The translations under genes were made by a program, and so were the position numbers. Shown one piece after another: positions 10,796 through 21,382 of a stretch of 64,000 nucleotides of DNA. The first letter of the stretch is position 1; each line of letters begins with the position of its first letter. The DNA is from Diphasiastrum complanatum (taxonomy: Eukaryota; Streptophyta; Lycopodiopsida; Lycopodiales; Lycopodiaceae). The stretch covers positions 82,407,543 through 82,471,542 of the forward strand of contig CM055092.1 of NCBI GenBank assembly GCA_029204225.1, in the 5' to 3' direction. The notes under the pieces were generated by a model. It saw only the letters and a program-made list of their open reading frames with translations, did no database searches and was not told the origin of the DNA.

Positions 10796-11353
10796 CTCTC
10801 TCTTCAACTAGTTTAAGCATAGACATTGAAAAAACTGCATGTGAAGTCCTATGCTTCATGAACAAGTCCTTTCCCAATGCTTTGGTGAAGATATCAGCTA
10901 CACATTCCCTTGAAGAAACATGTTGAAGCTCCACCTCCTTTGCTAAGACTTGCTCCCTCACAAAGTGATATGTCACCTCAATATGACATGAAGAACTACA
11001 TAGAATGTAAATGAGATGATTCCTCCATGCTATCAACTTTGAACTCTCTGAAAAATTATAGCAACCAAACAATAAATGTGAGTGACAAATCATGGCTTGC
11101 TTATATCTTTCCTCTTTGTCCTTTCTTACCATGTATTTACCATGAAACTCCATGAATGAGCCTCCATCTCCATCTTGCCACAAGATGCCATGACCACTTG
11201 ATGACTTGGCCATGAATGAGTGACATAATGAACCTCCAATAGCTTTATTTCCATCAGCAAAGCCATCCAAGAATGCTAGTACAAATCCAATACCAAACTG
11301 ATGCTCACCAATGTAGTTAGTTTTACCATATCTTGACAATTTGCACATTCAAT
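10791..11353 (-). pseudogene. Copia RNase H tail joined to a non-retroviral block
   Basis: Minus strand, one 185-codon open frame. The C-terminal 60 residues are copia RNase H (VTYHFVREQVLAKEVELQH, ECVADIFTKALGK). The first about 120 residues (NYIGEHQFGIGFVLAFL, NKAIGGSLCHSFMAK, WQDGDGGSFMEFHG, HSHLLFGCYNFSESSK) are not a copia domain. A longer version of the same block lies at 50275-50830 in another copy of this family. Here the block is joined directly to gag, so protease, integrase and reverse transcriptase are missing. Confidence 0.75.
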
Positions 11354-11700
11354 GTTTTCACTCTCAAAATAAAAGTATTTGGAATTTCTTCATTCTTTTT
11401 CAAACAAGAAAAGAATTTCCTTCTTAGAGTCAACACTCTAGAAGTAGACTTGGATTCATAAAGCTTCTTCAATGAATCCCAAGCATCCTTTGATGAAGTA
11501 TTCTTACCCTTTTGGCCCTCTTGTCATACCTCATTTCATCTTGTTGTGTTGCTAGCCTCTCTTCCAAACCTATAACAATATCCAAAACATCATTAATCTC
11601 AAGAAGTGATTCCATCCTCACTTTCCACAATGAATAGTTACTTGAGGTAAGCCTATCATTGGCTTCCAACATGACTCCCTTGAGGTAGCCATCTAGCAAT
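11354..11700 (-). pseudogene. Copia gag N-terminal fragment (family E)
   Basis: Minus strand. It starts MLDGYLKGVMLEANDRLTSS and continues NYSLWKVRMESLLEINDVLD and IGLEERLATQQDEMRYDKRAKR. It matches the intact gag at 44957-45520 but carries a deletion around 11505 and a frameshift, then the ESKSTSRVLTLRR-like part read from 11480 to 11370. This is capsid protein of copia type. It is the 5' coding end of the derivative bounded by LTRs at 10145-10795 and 12261-12745. Confidence 0.85.
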
Positions 11701-12260
11701 GACCTGATCCTCTATTTCAACCTGTTTCAATGCACAAAGAGTTCCTTTGATCAACAACTAATGTTTTTAAAAGGAAATCACAAAGATATGAAACTACTCA
11801 ATTCTCTTCTAGCACTTATACCAAGCAAATCAACACATAGAATAGTGAAATATTTGATCAACCTATGATCTATCCTCAATCTAATGACTCTTGCCACTTC
11901 CTAAGATTAAAACACACTCAAAACCTCACAATCTAGAGATCCAATCAAATTTGGGGTTTTGACAAAATCACAAAAAATTGAATATTTCAAAATCTACATG
12001 CAATTGCCTAAAATTTGATATGCAATCTTGTAGCCACCACTTAGGCTTTTCAATGCTCTAAAAATGAGTGTGAAATCAGAATTAAACAAAAATATAACCC
12101 TGAATAGAGTTTTGATCTACAAAAGATCCAATCTACATATGCAAAAAACTCGATTTTGGTGTAGAATCCAATCTAGCATGCTCTAGTATTGATATCTTCT
12201 CCAAATCACTGATAGATGTGAATGCTTCCTTCATAACCTGAAACACAAGTTTTGATACTA
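11701..12260 (-). other. Copia 5' leader with degenerate iMet primer site
   Basis: Untranslated leader shared with the copy at 45521-46280 (for example the TCTTCTAGCACTTATACCAA segment near 11803). Its outer end at 12248-12260 reads on the minus strand TAGTATCAAAACT, a decayed version of the iMet primer site TGGTATCAGAGC, directly next to the LTR. Confidence 0.7.
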
Positions 12261-12745
12261 TGTAAAAAAATTTAGATCAATTAAGATCTAAATCCATAAA
12301 ATGATCTTGGATTAGAAAGACAACAATTCACTAATCTTGCCAATGTAGAAAAATCAGCATCTACACTAAGAATGAGACGCAAACCCTAATAGATATTGAT
12401 CAAACATGAACCAAAACATAAAATAATGTTGTTGTCAGTACAATAACATTAAGCTACTACAATTCATACATGTGGATATGAAAATAACATTTAATGAATA
12501 TTCGACACATAGAATTGCAAGATATCACAAGTATAGTGCACCAACGGATAGTAGAACCCAAGAGAACCGTGTATTAGCATGAATGAGATAAGAGAGAGAG
12601 AGAATGTCTCCTCTTTCCATGAGTTATAACCTTTTATAACAGGTCCAAAACTAAGTTCAAACATTGGTTTCCCTCCATAATAAAAAACCCTACTATTTTG
12701 GTGACTAAATTCAATGTATCTACTACTCAAATTGAATCCCTCCAA
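12261..12745 (-). mobile_element. 5' LTR of the copia derivative, truncated at its outer end
   Basis: The inner edge is TG at 12261 next to the primer site. The segment 12302-12745 matches 10145-10627. Similarity stops at about 12745, so the first about 170 bp of the LTR (U3 start) are lost and different DNA (leading into a CACTA fragment) follows. Confidence 0.78.
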
Positions 12746-12898
12746 AACCCGTTTCTTGTCGAGATGCCGCCATGGTGTTATTTGGAGACCACATTTTTCT
12801 GAACAAATTACGACAAGATATTCCTATAAAGAGTTATAGTTTCGCACAACACATGAAATACAAAACAAGATTTGAGTTTAGTACACCAAAAGACAAGC

Positions 12899-13240
12899 TC
12901 ACCTAAACTCTGTGACACTCCCATTCGACCATCCGTACTTAGTTTGCAAGTTCATAAGTAATAAGCAAGCTCGCAACTTTGACATTTGTCTATCCTTGTA
13001 CAAAGGAGTGGATGCCAAGCCACGAATCATCTCTTCTTTCCTCATAAATGTGGCTTTGGATGGGTTTGTGAATAATGCATCCATCATGTCATCCATGTTG
13101 CCCTCATGATCATGTATTGTGAATGGCATATCCTCGTGACTTGTGTCTCCTTGAGACTTCGTGCAAGTCTGCATGTGCATGCGAGAAAAGTGATGGCTCT
13201 CATGCACTTGCACGTCTGAATCTTGTCGATTGCATGGCAA
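12899..13240 (-). pseudogene. CACTA (En/Spm, TNP2-like) transposase N-terminal fragment
   Basis: Minus strand, 113 codons. The C-terminal half shows the CACTA pattern in order: an acidic MDDMMDALF stretch, then STPLYKDRQMSKLRACLLLMNLQTK, then YGWSNGSVTEF (usual form PLY.GC..SKL...L.LLNLK..YGWSN.S). The frame ends at a TGA just after this motif, before the catalytic Transposase_21 domain, which is not seen. TIRs (CACTA) were not found. Assignment rests on this one motif block. Confidence 0.65.
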
Positions 13241-14134
13241 CGTCTAGTTGAATTTTTTGATGATCATGATAATGTGAATGCGAGTCATCATCTTTCACAA
13301 TAGAAGTGCAAAGACGGTCAAGAACAACGAAAAATTCCTCTCTAATCATGAAGACCGCCAAAAACATATAAGATAAATGTGCAATAATGAGCAATATTAA
13401 GTTTGCAAACATCGAGCATAGTAAAAGATAGATATATGAAACTCATTGAAGAACCGACTTCAGACCGCACAAATGATGACTCTCTCTCAATCTGTTCATA
13501 CATGCATGTGATATAGTAATATGTTGTGTCGCTCTCGTAGTCATGCATATTTACATCGTGTACATGGGCATGGTATTCTATATTTCAGCCAGGCCTCTAA
13601 TCCAATATGTGGTCCAACCTCATCATTTGAAGAAGAAAAATGTGAACTCGCATTTGCATCGGTCCAACTTGTCAATTAACAATGGATTTCAAAGAAAATT
13701 AGAGAGCATTAACACTAGAGTCATCACAAAATGCACATAAAAGTGTGTATTTCAAGCACTTATTCAAAAAATCATATCTCATAAACTATGATGAATCACA
13801 TCAAATCCTTTCACATGTGTGTTTTTCATATGTACATTTATTGATTAAAAATTTTGAGACCTTCATTTTGAGCAACTTATATGTAAGATATGATGTGTCA
13901 AACATGTGGGGGTACTGATGAAACTTTAAGATTTTCATCTGTTCTGAATAAATAGGCTTTGAGGCTACAGTATCTTCAGGAGTCAATAATGAGCTGAGAG
14001 GTCCACTGGTGTTAGGACGATCGATTGTGCTCTGCAGGCTCAAGATTACCTCCAGCAGGCATTATGATAGATTTTAATGATTTTGTCCAACTTTGATTTT
14101 TTGGCGTCGTTTGGGTCATCTTAGAACGATCAAC
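13241..14134. other. No gene recognised
   Basis: AT-rich DNA between the CACTA fragment and the PPR pseudogene. Short minus-strand frames (13342-13548, 13801-14043) show no known motif. The part next to 13240 could be more of the CACTA element. Confidence 0.35.
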
Positions 14135-14791
14135 GGATGCATCAGATGAAGAGGATTGGGATCCAGCCAAACCAAAGTATGTTTGTTTCTATTCTCGATG
14201 CATGCATAAGCCTCTTAGCCCTTGAAAAGAGAATGGAGATCCACGCTAAGATTGTTGACAGTGTTTCACGAGGAGGTAATTGTAGGAACAACTCTCATCA
14301 AGATGAACAACAAATGTGGGAGGGTGTTTTGCAAAATGCCTCGATAGGATGTCATTTCTTGGACAGCTTGTGCACAGAATGGGCATGGCAAGGACGTCCT
14401 TGAATATTTTCAATAGATGAAGCCTTTTAGCTCTTGAGAAGGGACGTGATATTCATTTTTCCATTGTAAACAATGGTTGTGAGGCACGGTAGTCGTGGGA
14501 ACTACTCTAATCCACAAGTATGGCAAGTGTGGAAGTTTGAATGATGCCAGAAATTTGTTTGGGCAATTGCCTCAATGTGAAATAGTTTGTTGGAATGCCA
14601 TGATAGCAGCGTGTACTCAAAATAGGCAGGGAAAGGAAGCTCTGGAGTTGTTCCATCATATGGCAACTGAGGGCATCAGGCCGAACCAGCTGACGTTTGT
14701 GTGCACTCTTGATCCATGCGCCAGTCTGATGGCTTTCTTTGAAAAGGGACAGGAATACCATAATTGCAGCTTGCGCCTAAAATGGAGATGA
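14135..14791 (+). pseudogene. PPR (PLS-type) protein fragment, frameshifted
   Basis: Plus strand, three frames. Frame 1 from 14137: RIGIQPNQSMFVSILDACIS, then LLALEKRMEIHAKIVDS, a P- and an L-type repeat. After a shift near 14265 the second frame reads VGTTLIKMNNKCG and later WTACAQNGHGKDVLE. A stop-rich segment carries a second LLALEKG..IHFSIV copy near 14440. From 14495 the frame is clean: TTLIHKYGKCGSLNDARNLF, LPQCEIVCWNAMIAACTQN, GKEALELFHHM, GIRPNQLTFVCTLDPCASL. Family role: PPR proteins bind organellar RNA for editing, splicing or stability. At least two frameshifts and internal stops make this copy inactive. Introns as an alternative seem unlikely because the breaks fall inside repeats. 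Confidence 0.85.
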
Positions 14792-15023
14792 GAAGGAAGC
14801 CCCTGATTTTACCACCGGTTGAACCAAATGCAATACAAATCAGCCCTCGCCTGCTGCTAGTCGCGATCTGCTGCCAGTCGCGATCCTGATCCACACAAAG
14901 AGAGAGCGCCTGCACAAAGAGATGCACAAAGAAAGAGCGGCCAGTCGGGATCAAGAAAGAGATATATATATATAGAGAGAGAGAGTGAGTGAAAGGGAGG
15001 CTAGTCGCGAAGAGAAAGATCAT

Positions 15024-15024
<1 letters not shown>

Positions 15025-15116
<92 letters not shown>
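15025..15116. repeat. (GA)n microsatellite, about 90 bp
   Basis: Perfect GA run, followed by two shorter GA runs each introduced by GATGGAGATCAAGAAA (15132-15198), so the flank is itself duplicated. Open frames here (Arg-Glu or Ser-Leu polymers) are artefacts of the repeat. Confidence 0.97.
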
Positions 15117-15117
<1 letters not shown>

Positions 15118-15276
15118 CCACTCTTGAAGAGATGGAGATCAAGAAAGAGAGAGAGAGAGAGATGGAGATCAAGAAAGAGAGAGAGAGAGAGAGAGGCCAC
15201 TCTCAAAGAGATATAGTGATTAGCAAACATGATAGAGAGAGAATGAAGTGGCCCATTAGAGTCATTAATTATAAGG

Positions 15277-16010
15277 TGACTATCTTGAAAACTCACTTAA
15301 TAGGGGCTGCCACTTGGAGGTTAGACAGTGGCCATGGACTGCCACTTGGAGGCTGAACAATGGCCAGTGTATGTGCATGCATGGGGAGGAGGGCCACGCA
15401 TGCTCCTCCCCATACATGCATCCTTTTTTTTAAATTACTAGTTAGAAAAAGTGCATGCATGGGTGAGGGGAGGAGCATGCATGGTGCACCCATACACATG
15501 TGCAAAACTATACATAAGTTTAAATATATATATATATAGATATATGTACATATAATATACCCACTTAATAGGGGCTGCCACTTGGAGGTTAGACAATGGC
15601 CACTTGGAGGTTAGACAGTGGCCATTTACTACCACTTGGAGGCTGAACAATGGCCAGTGTATATGCATGCATGGGGAGGAGGGCCATGCATGCTCCTCCC
15701 CATACATGCATCCTTTTTTTTAAAATTTTAGTTAGAAAAAGTGCATGCATGGGTGAGGGGAGGAGGATGCATGGGTGCACCCATACACATGCGCAAAACT
15801 GTACATAAGTTTAAATATATTATGCATACACAATTTTTTCACTAAAAATAATGGGGAGGGGGGTGCATGTATGGGTAGGAGCATGCATGGCCCTCCTCCC
15901 CATGCATGCATTGGCCACTCTCTGACCTCCAAGTGGTGGTACATATTCCAAGATAATCACATTTAATTTATTAACCAACTTTTCAAGATAGCCAATTTTT
16001 TTAATATAGC
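15277..16010. repeat. Foldback/MITE-like element with tandem and inverted arms
   Basis: A unit of about 270 bp starting CACTTAATAGGGGCTGCCAC is present twice in tandem (15294-15560 and 15561-15833). A partial third copy lies inverted at about 15850-15945. Each arm carries a hairpin: GCATGCATGGGGAGGAG facing CTCCTCCCCATACATGC. The outer edges resemble each other in inverted orientation: GGTGACTATCTTGAAAA at 15275-15291 against the complement of TTTTCAAGATAGCC at 15978-15991. This fits a non-autonomous foldback DNA element, but a target duplication was not established. Confidence 0.65.
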
Positions 16011-16356
16011 CACCTGCGCGTTTGCAGAACATCCATTTCTTGAAGCGCTTGCTCTAGCTGCCTGTACTTTGAAGCATCCATAATCAGAAGTGCGTGTACT
16101 TTGAAGAATGCATAATCATAAGTGACACCTGGGACGGGGTTTGGATCGTAATTTCTGGAGCATACATAAAAGCTAAAACGTATCTAAACCGCTTGCTCTA
16201 GTTGCGTGTACTGAACCGCTTGCTTTAGCTCCATAATCAAACTGTATAACCTGAGTACCAGGTGCGTTCTCCATCCAAAACATATAATTTGTAAGCATAC
16301 TGGTTATCGCATAATACTTGTTTTGATAGTGGTTTTGGCCTACAATCTTATTATCT

Positions 16357-16928
16357 TCAAAGCTCCTTTTCACCAAGGATTTGCAAGATACGGCCGTCCT
16401 CCACCATTACCTGTATGTCTTCGTTGGTCAGACCTAGGAGAAATCATAACCAACTATTTTCAGAATACGAAAACTAGACATAAAGACAGCTCCTGCATCT
16501 GACAAAGTTAGATAAAAAAGACAGCAACTCCTGAATCTGCATCTGCTAATTGTGTCTTGCAAAGTAGTTGTATCTAATATATCCAACCTTACTCCTTGTT
16601 AGCTATGGTACCAGACAGGACAATTTGAGAGCTTGCCAGGAAAATCGGCCTTGAGCACATGAGAAGTGGGAGTCTCAAACCATTCGATTATGGTGTTAAC
16701 AATCGCTCTTACATCACGCGCATACTGACAAATAGAAGGTGCTATATGGCGCAGTGCACTACTGCTTACCATCTGCAGTAGTGAAACACTGCCTAGATAA
16801 GGTAAAGGGCCTCTAGCGATTTGATCAATGCACTCAGCAAACAGATCCTAGATATTGTCAACACCAAACTTGGACTCCATCATACTACATCTTCGATTAA
16901 CATCTAACTAGCTAGGTAGCGTTGCCAT
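16357..16928 (-). pseudogene. Small heat-shock protein (HSP20, class I-like) pseudogene, apparently with one intron
   Basis: Minus strand. ATG at 16928-16926 follows a purine-rich leader. Exon 1 (16928-16637) ends EWFETPTSHVLKADFPG. Joining it to exon 2 (from 16433) gives DFPG-LTNEDIQVMVEDGRILQI, the start of an alpha-crystallin domain (compare family wording ETP.AHVFKADLPG, VEDDRVLQISGE). The join keeps frame: 97 codons plus one base, then GT. The intron is 203 bp, with a GC donor (CCTG|GCAAGC) and AG acceptor (TTTCTCCTAG). Stops at codon 7 (16908-16910) and codon 27 (16848-16850) break exon 1. Exon 2 ends at TGA (16357-16359) soon after ILQI, so most of the chaperone domain, including the WHR, LPENA and IxI parts, is missing. 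Confidence 0.75.
16434..16636 (-). other. Putative GC-AG intron of the HSP20 pseudogene
   Basis: 203 bp between two exon-like blocks. The minus strand starts GCAAGC and ends TTTCTCCTAG. Removing it restores the conserved DFPGLTNEDIQV reading exactly. An insertion later than gene death is the alternative, but an insertion would not be expected to supply both junction signals. Confidence 0.55.
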
Positions 16929-17480
16929 TATGATCCTCCTGCTACCTTCTTCTTCGTCTGCTGGAAGGAGGATCGCAAATTGCAATGTACGAATTCTCAG
17001 ATGTTGCTACACTCAGCAGATCACAAAGGCACTATTCTTCTCTATGCACAAGAGGGGGAAAAAATAATGTGAACCTATCTCTGTTGACATCTTCGTCTGA
17101 ATTTCTTAATGTGAAAATGGCTGAGCTAACTAATTACAGTGTCATCGAATTGCAAATAGATAGATTAGCTACTTCAGCATGGAGTAGATACAATGCAAAA
17201 AAACTCCTCTTCACAAAGAGGGAGTCTCTTAAATAAGCAAGAGAGCTCCTTAGGTGGCATCCTAGTGGAATTTCCACATTTCACAAATTACAAGTGGAAT
17301 AATGCTCTTCACTAGAAGTCACCATCAAAAGGTGGCTCACTCTACTTTCTTTAAGAGGGGTCTACTTGCATTTATTACATTTGCTTAGAAATACTAGTTC
17401 CTACATGGTCATTCCATCTTCCGGGATTCACCATGAGGCTTACACAATTCTTGCATGTCTTTCCTAGCTAGTATTTCTCG
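16929..17480. other. Upstream flank of the HSP20 pseudogene; nothing else recognised
   Basis: Would hold the promoter of the minus-strand HSP20 copy. I looked for clear heat-shock elements (alternating GAA/TTC with 2-base gaps) and saw none I would defend. An 83-codon plus-strand frame (16985-17236) has no motif. Confidence 0.35.
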
Positions 17481-19931
17481 GCTCTCATACTCGGCTCTCA
17501 GTCTTCATTAGTCTCGTCTTCTCAGAGACCTCCTCAGTCTAAGGTGAGAGGTGCTCTTGAGTTGCTCTGTCCGAGTATCTTGGGGATTCATCATAATCAG
17601 CCAACATCATCCCACCCCTAATGTGTTGCAGGACCCACTGCAACTCATATTGGATGATGTCGCTCCGCTTTGCATTGGCATCTTCGATCGTCACTTGGAA
17701 AAGCGTAGATCCTAGTTCGCTTACATAAAATCAAGTGCTTATTGTCGCCAGTCTTTATCACAAAAATTGTCTTTCACGAATTGCCACGATTGGATTAGAA
17801 TGTCTTATTGCTATAGGTGGTTGACATTCTCAAAATTGGAGAGCTCCCAACAACTTCATAGCTCGCATGCTCGAGTGCTTTCCTCATGTCTCTTTGTTTA
17901 GTCACTTGTATCTTCCATTGACGGTTTCATCTTTGGTTTCTTGGCAGATTCCATCTTTGGTTTCTTCTGGGATGTCTGTATCCTCCATTTGCCTCTGGGT
18001 GTTTCTATGGTTCTTCTCTCAGTTGAAGTTCCAGTCTTGTCGATGCTCTTTTCTGGTAGGTAGCACAAATCTTGGTTATCAGTCTCAAGGGGATGGACTC
18101 ATCATCAAAAATTTGGTGGTAGAAACAGTTTTGGATGGACGGTTTGGTAACGGTGAGGAAACATGATGAAGGCTTGGTGACAAGGTGAAGGAACTAATAG
18201 TTCTACAATTGCAGCCTTGGACCCTTGCAATGTCGAGCTTCAACCACCACTTGTTGGGTGAGGAGCTTGCTTTATTTGCAGGTTCACGGATGTCTTCATC
18301 TTTCATTTTCTACAGTTCTTTCTTTTGATCCTTTAACTTTGGATCTCTTTGGGCTTCATAAGAGGGGACTCAACCATCATTACTCCAGAGAGTTTCTTTT
18401 GATCAAGATCAATCTGACTCATCTGTTGTTTAAGTTTTGTCCTTTCCTCCTCAGCTTCCTACATCTTTCTTTTTATTTCTTCTAGCTGCTTCGCCTACTT
18501 TTGTAGGTCTTTTTCGGCTGAACAACCAATATAGGTAGTAGTTGGTCTCCACAAGACACTTGCAATGATCTATCAACTGCTTCGGTAAGACTATCAAAAA
18601 CTGGGAATTTCTCAGAAGAACAGTAAACTGATGATAAAAAAACAGATGGAAGGGAGGGTGGTGGTGACAACGGTAGATGGTGTGGACGATAGACATGAGA
18701 ATGGGCGCAGATGTTGTGGCAAGATGACTGATTGAAAAAGGAGACTGATTATCCAATGCTTGTACTTCCATCTTCTGAAGGATCTTCGTCGTGACTGGGG
18801 TACTTCTTCCGATTGAGTCGCTTTGGATTGCCCATCTGTCTTCTTAGCCATGTCTTTTTTGTCTTTGGTTTCGTGACCTTGGCTGTCGGTTTGCTAGTGA
18901 TGTTGCTAGCAATGTGGCTGCTCCAGTGGATGCCTGCAAATCCACTCTCCCCCCCAAAAAAAATCTGTTGGTGGGGAGGTTGTTGCTGGTATCCGGCATG
19001 TTCAGGACTGGATCGATGTGTGGAACACGTAGTTGAAACTCGTTGAACATGTGACTGGACCAAAGATTGAACAAATTTTAACTAAATTTGTTTCGATCTT
19101 GTTGTAGTTGACTCAAAGAATAATATGGCAATGAGGTGCAGGAATCAACTCTAACTTGTCATGGATTTCTCATAGTTTTCAAAAATTTGAAACTGTTGTA
19201 CATGGTAATCTGAAGATGGATAGATGAGTGAAAATGTGTTCTAGAGATGCTCTACAGAAGACTCTCGTGCAGTAGCTATTCCTCATGCAAAAATCAGTCA
19301 CACAAAATAGGTGAAGAGAAACAAGGAAATAAACAAACGTTACAGATGGTGAGAACTATATAGCACTTGTCGAACAAAACTTGCATTCATCAACATTGAT
19401 AATGTACCTTGATAGTTGCAATATTTCAGTGGTTTTGAGAGTAATGTGACTTACTCTGACATGCCCTTGTCAAAACAAGACAGGGTTGGTGACACTAAAA
19501 TCTATCATCATGGATAACAGATGTTGTAAGAATAGCGTGAGATGCAGCTATGGGTGAGGTACTATGTCTTGAGGACCTCTTTGAACAAGAGATTCAGAAC
19601 CGAATCTCTATCTGGATTTCCGAATCCAAGAAATATTGTGTATTGACACATTGGAAATCTTATTGGCATGTAAAAAGACAATTAGATTTGAGGTTGTAGA
19701 AGGGGAGAAAAACTGTCAATTCCTTGTGGAGGTTGCTCTTGGTTGGACATTGTAGCAGATGATGGAATATCAGTTTTACTTTCTTTCGACAAGGAATCAT
19801 TTCAGATTATCTTTTTGCATTATGGTATTGGCATATTGGACGGTGATGTAGAAGTTTACAAGAAACTTCTCGATCGAGCAGCAGGTTTAACTGTTGGTTG
19901 CTATGGTGCTCATGTTGTTGTCGTGAAGATC
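17481..19931 (-). other. Unresolved coding-like remnants
   Basis: About 2.4 kb with several overlapping minus-strand frames of 60-106 codons. They include a charged, coiled-coil-like stretch near 18370-18480 (LEEIKRK, EAEEERTKLKQQM) and a proline/serine-rich, basic stretch at 18612-19063. Such composition is common in gypsy gag linkers, and the gag at 19932-21258 points into this region, so it may be the decayed rest of that element. No protease, RT or integrase motif is visible. Confidence 0.4.
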
Positions 19932-21258
19932 CTATTGTGATTCATAACTGACGTGATGGGCAGGTAGGATCTTAGCGTGTTGCTTTGGACAGTCTTTGAA
20001 ACTGTGTTTTCTTATACAATCGGGACACTCATGATGGTACTTGGTCTTGACTAGACAATAAACCATGAAGTGGCCAGTTACACCACAGATGAAGCATCTG
20101 GTGTGCAGTGGCCCTTGTATAGCTACATAGCCATCTTGTATGGCTAGTGAGTCTGGACTTTCTGATGGATAGTCAGGATAAGACAAGGCATTTCTAGATT
20201 GAGATGGGTGTTCTTCATATTGTTGAACTATATGTGCTTGGATAGGTCGATATGAAGGACAAGCATCAACATGATGCATAGCCCGACAGTGTGGGCACCA
20301 TATTGTTCGCGTCTATAAGGTACCTGTGCAGGGTTTGACTGACCAGATAGACTTCAGGGTAGCTTGAAACTCATTGGTGAGTTTCTCCATCTGTAGTTGA
20401 TGCTGCTTATTAAGCAACTCCAATTGGGATTTCCAAAGCTGATCTCGGGTGTCCTCGATCGGCTTTGACTCATGGACAGGAGCACGTGGTGCTCGTCTTT
20501 CCTTGGATTCGTCAACATCTAATCCTTCATCTTCTTCCTTGATGGCATTGGACATAGCTAACTTTAGGCTCGTATATTCATCATTGGATTTAAGCTCACG
20601 TCTAATCCATCTTGGAAGGCCGACTAAGAACCAGATGATGAGCATATGTTCAGAGGGCTGTTCTTGTACTTGACTTTTGAGACATTTGAAACGCTCAATA
20701 TAGTCTCGTCCTCGTTCATCTTTTGTCATTTTGATATTACTTAGCTTGACAAAAGGGCTTTCTATCAAGCAAAATGGCTTGAAGCATTTGATAAAGGCCT
20801 CCTTCAAGAGTGACCAGTCACATTTATCTTCACGATCAAGGTTAAAAAACCATTCTCGTGCTCGATCGATCATGGTCATCGAGAAGAGTTGAATCATGGC
20901 GTCGGGTGATGTCTCGCCATATACATCACATGCATTCTCAAAGATTTGCAAAAATCTTTGAGGGTCGTCCGAACTACCGTCAAACTTTGGTAGATCTAGC
21001 TTGGGTGTAAATCTTTCAAGATGAGCTCCGTGGGTAGCAGGGACTCCTGGCCTGTGAGGGGTCAGCACCATAAAAACGGAGTCGTGCGCGTGAAGACTCG
21101 ACTCTATCAGGTTCTTGTCCATTGAACGGGTTTGTGGATGGCCCTTGGAGTTCGACTCTCATTCGGTAGAACCTATGACGTCTGATCTATTCAGCTTCAG
21201 GGGACCTGATCTCGTATGGATAATCGTCTGGGACTTGAGGATCGTTTTGTTGGTCCAT
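19932..21258 (-). pseudogene. Ty3-gypsy gag with zinc knuckles, interrupted by one amber codon
   Basis: Minus strand. A likely original ATG at 21258-21256 opens MDQQNDPQVPDDYPYEIRSPE, followed by a stop and shift. From 21122 one frame runs 269 codons: FTPKLDLPKFDGSSDDPQRFL, then the capsid core (LFSMTMIDRAREWFFNLDRED, WSLLKEAFIKCF, YIERFKCLKSQV), an acidic segment and a coiled-coil-like LWKSQLELLNKQHQLQMEKL. TAG at 20313-20315 interrupts it. The same frame continues another 125 codons with CPHCRAMHHVDAC and a canonical CFICGVTGHFMVYC zinc knuckle (CX2CX4HX4C), then CPDCIRKHSFKDC. Role: particle assembly and RNA packaging. pol is not recognised downstream. Confidence 0.85.
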
Positions 21259-21382
21259 TGGGTACTGGGGTATAAGTTGCTGGTGATTTTGGATTTTATA
21301 GGGTTTTTGGTGTTTTTCGATTTTTTAGGGTGTTGAAGAAAGTGAAGGTGGAGACTCAGTATAAAAAGGGCTTTCTATTGGT

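Noticed and set aside
14676-15356. Long open frames on both strands over the GA tract (up to 206 codons, Ser-Leu or Arg-Glu polymers)
   Set aside because: They are forced by the dinucleotide repeat, which has no stops in several frames. Same for 26442-27037, 24374-24671, 57702-58202 and 42863-43116.
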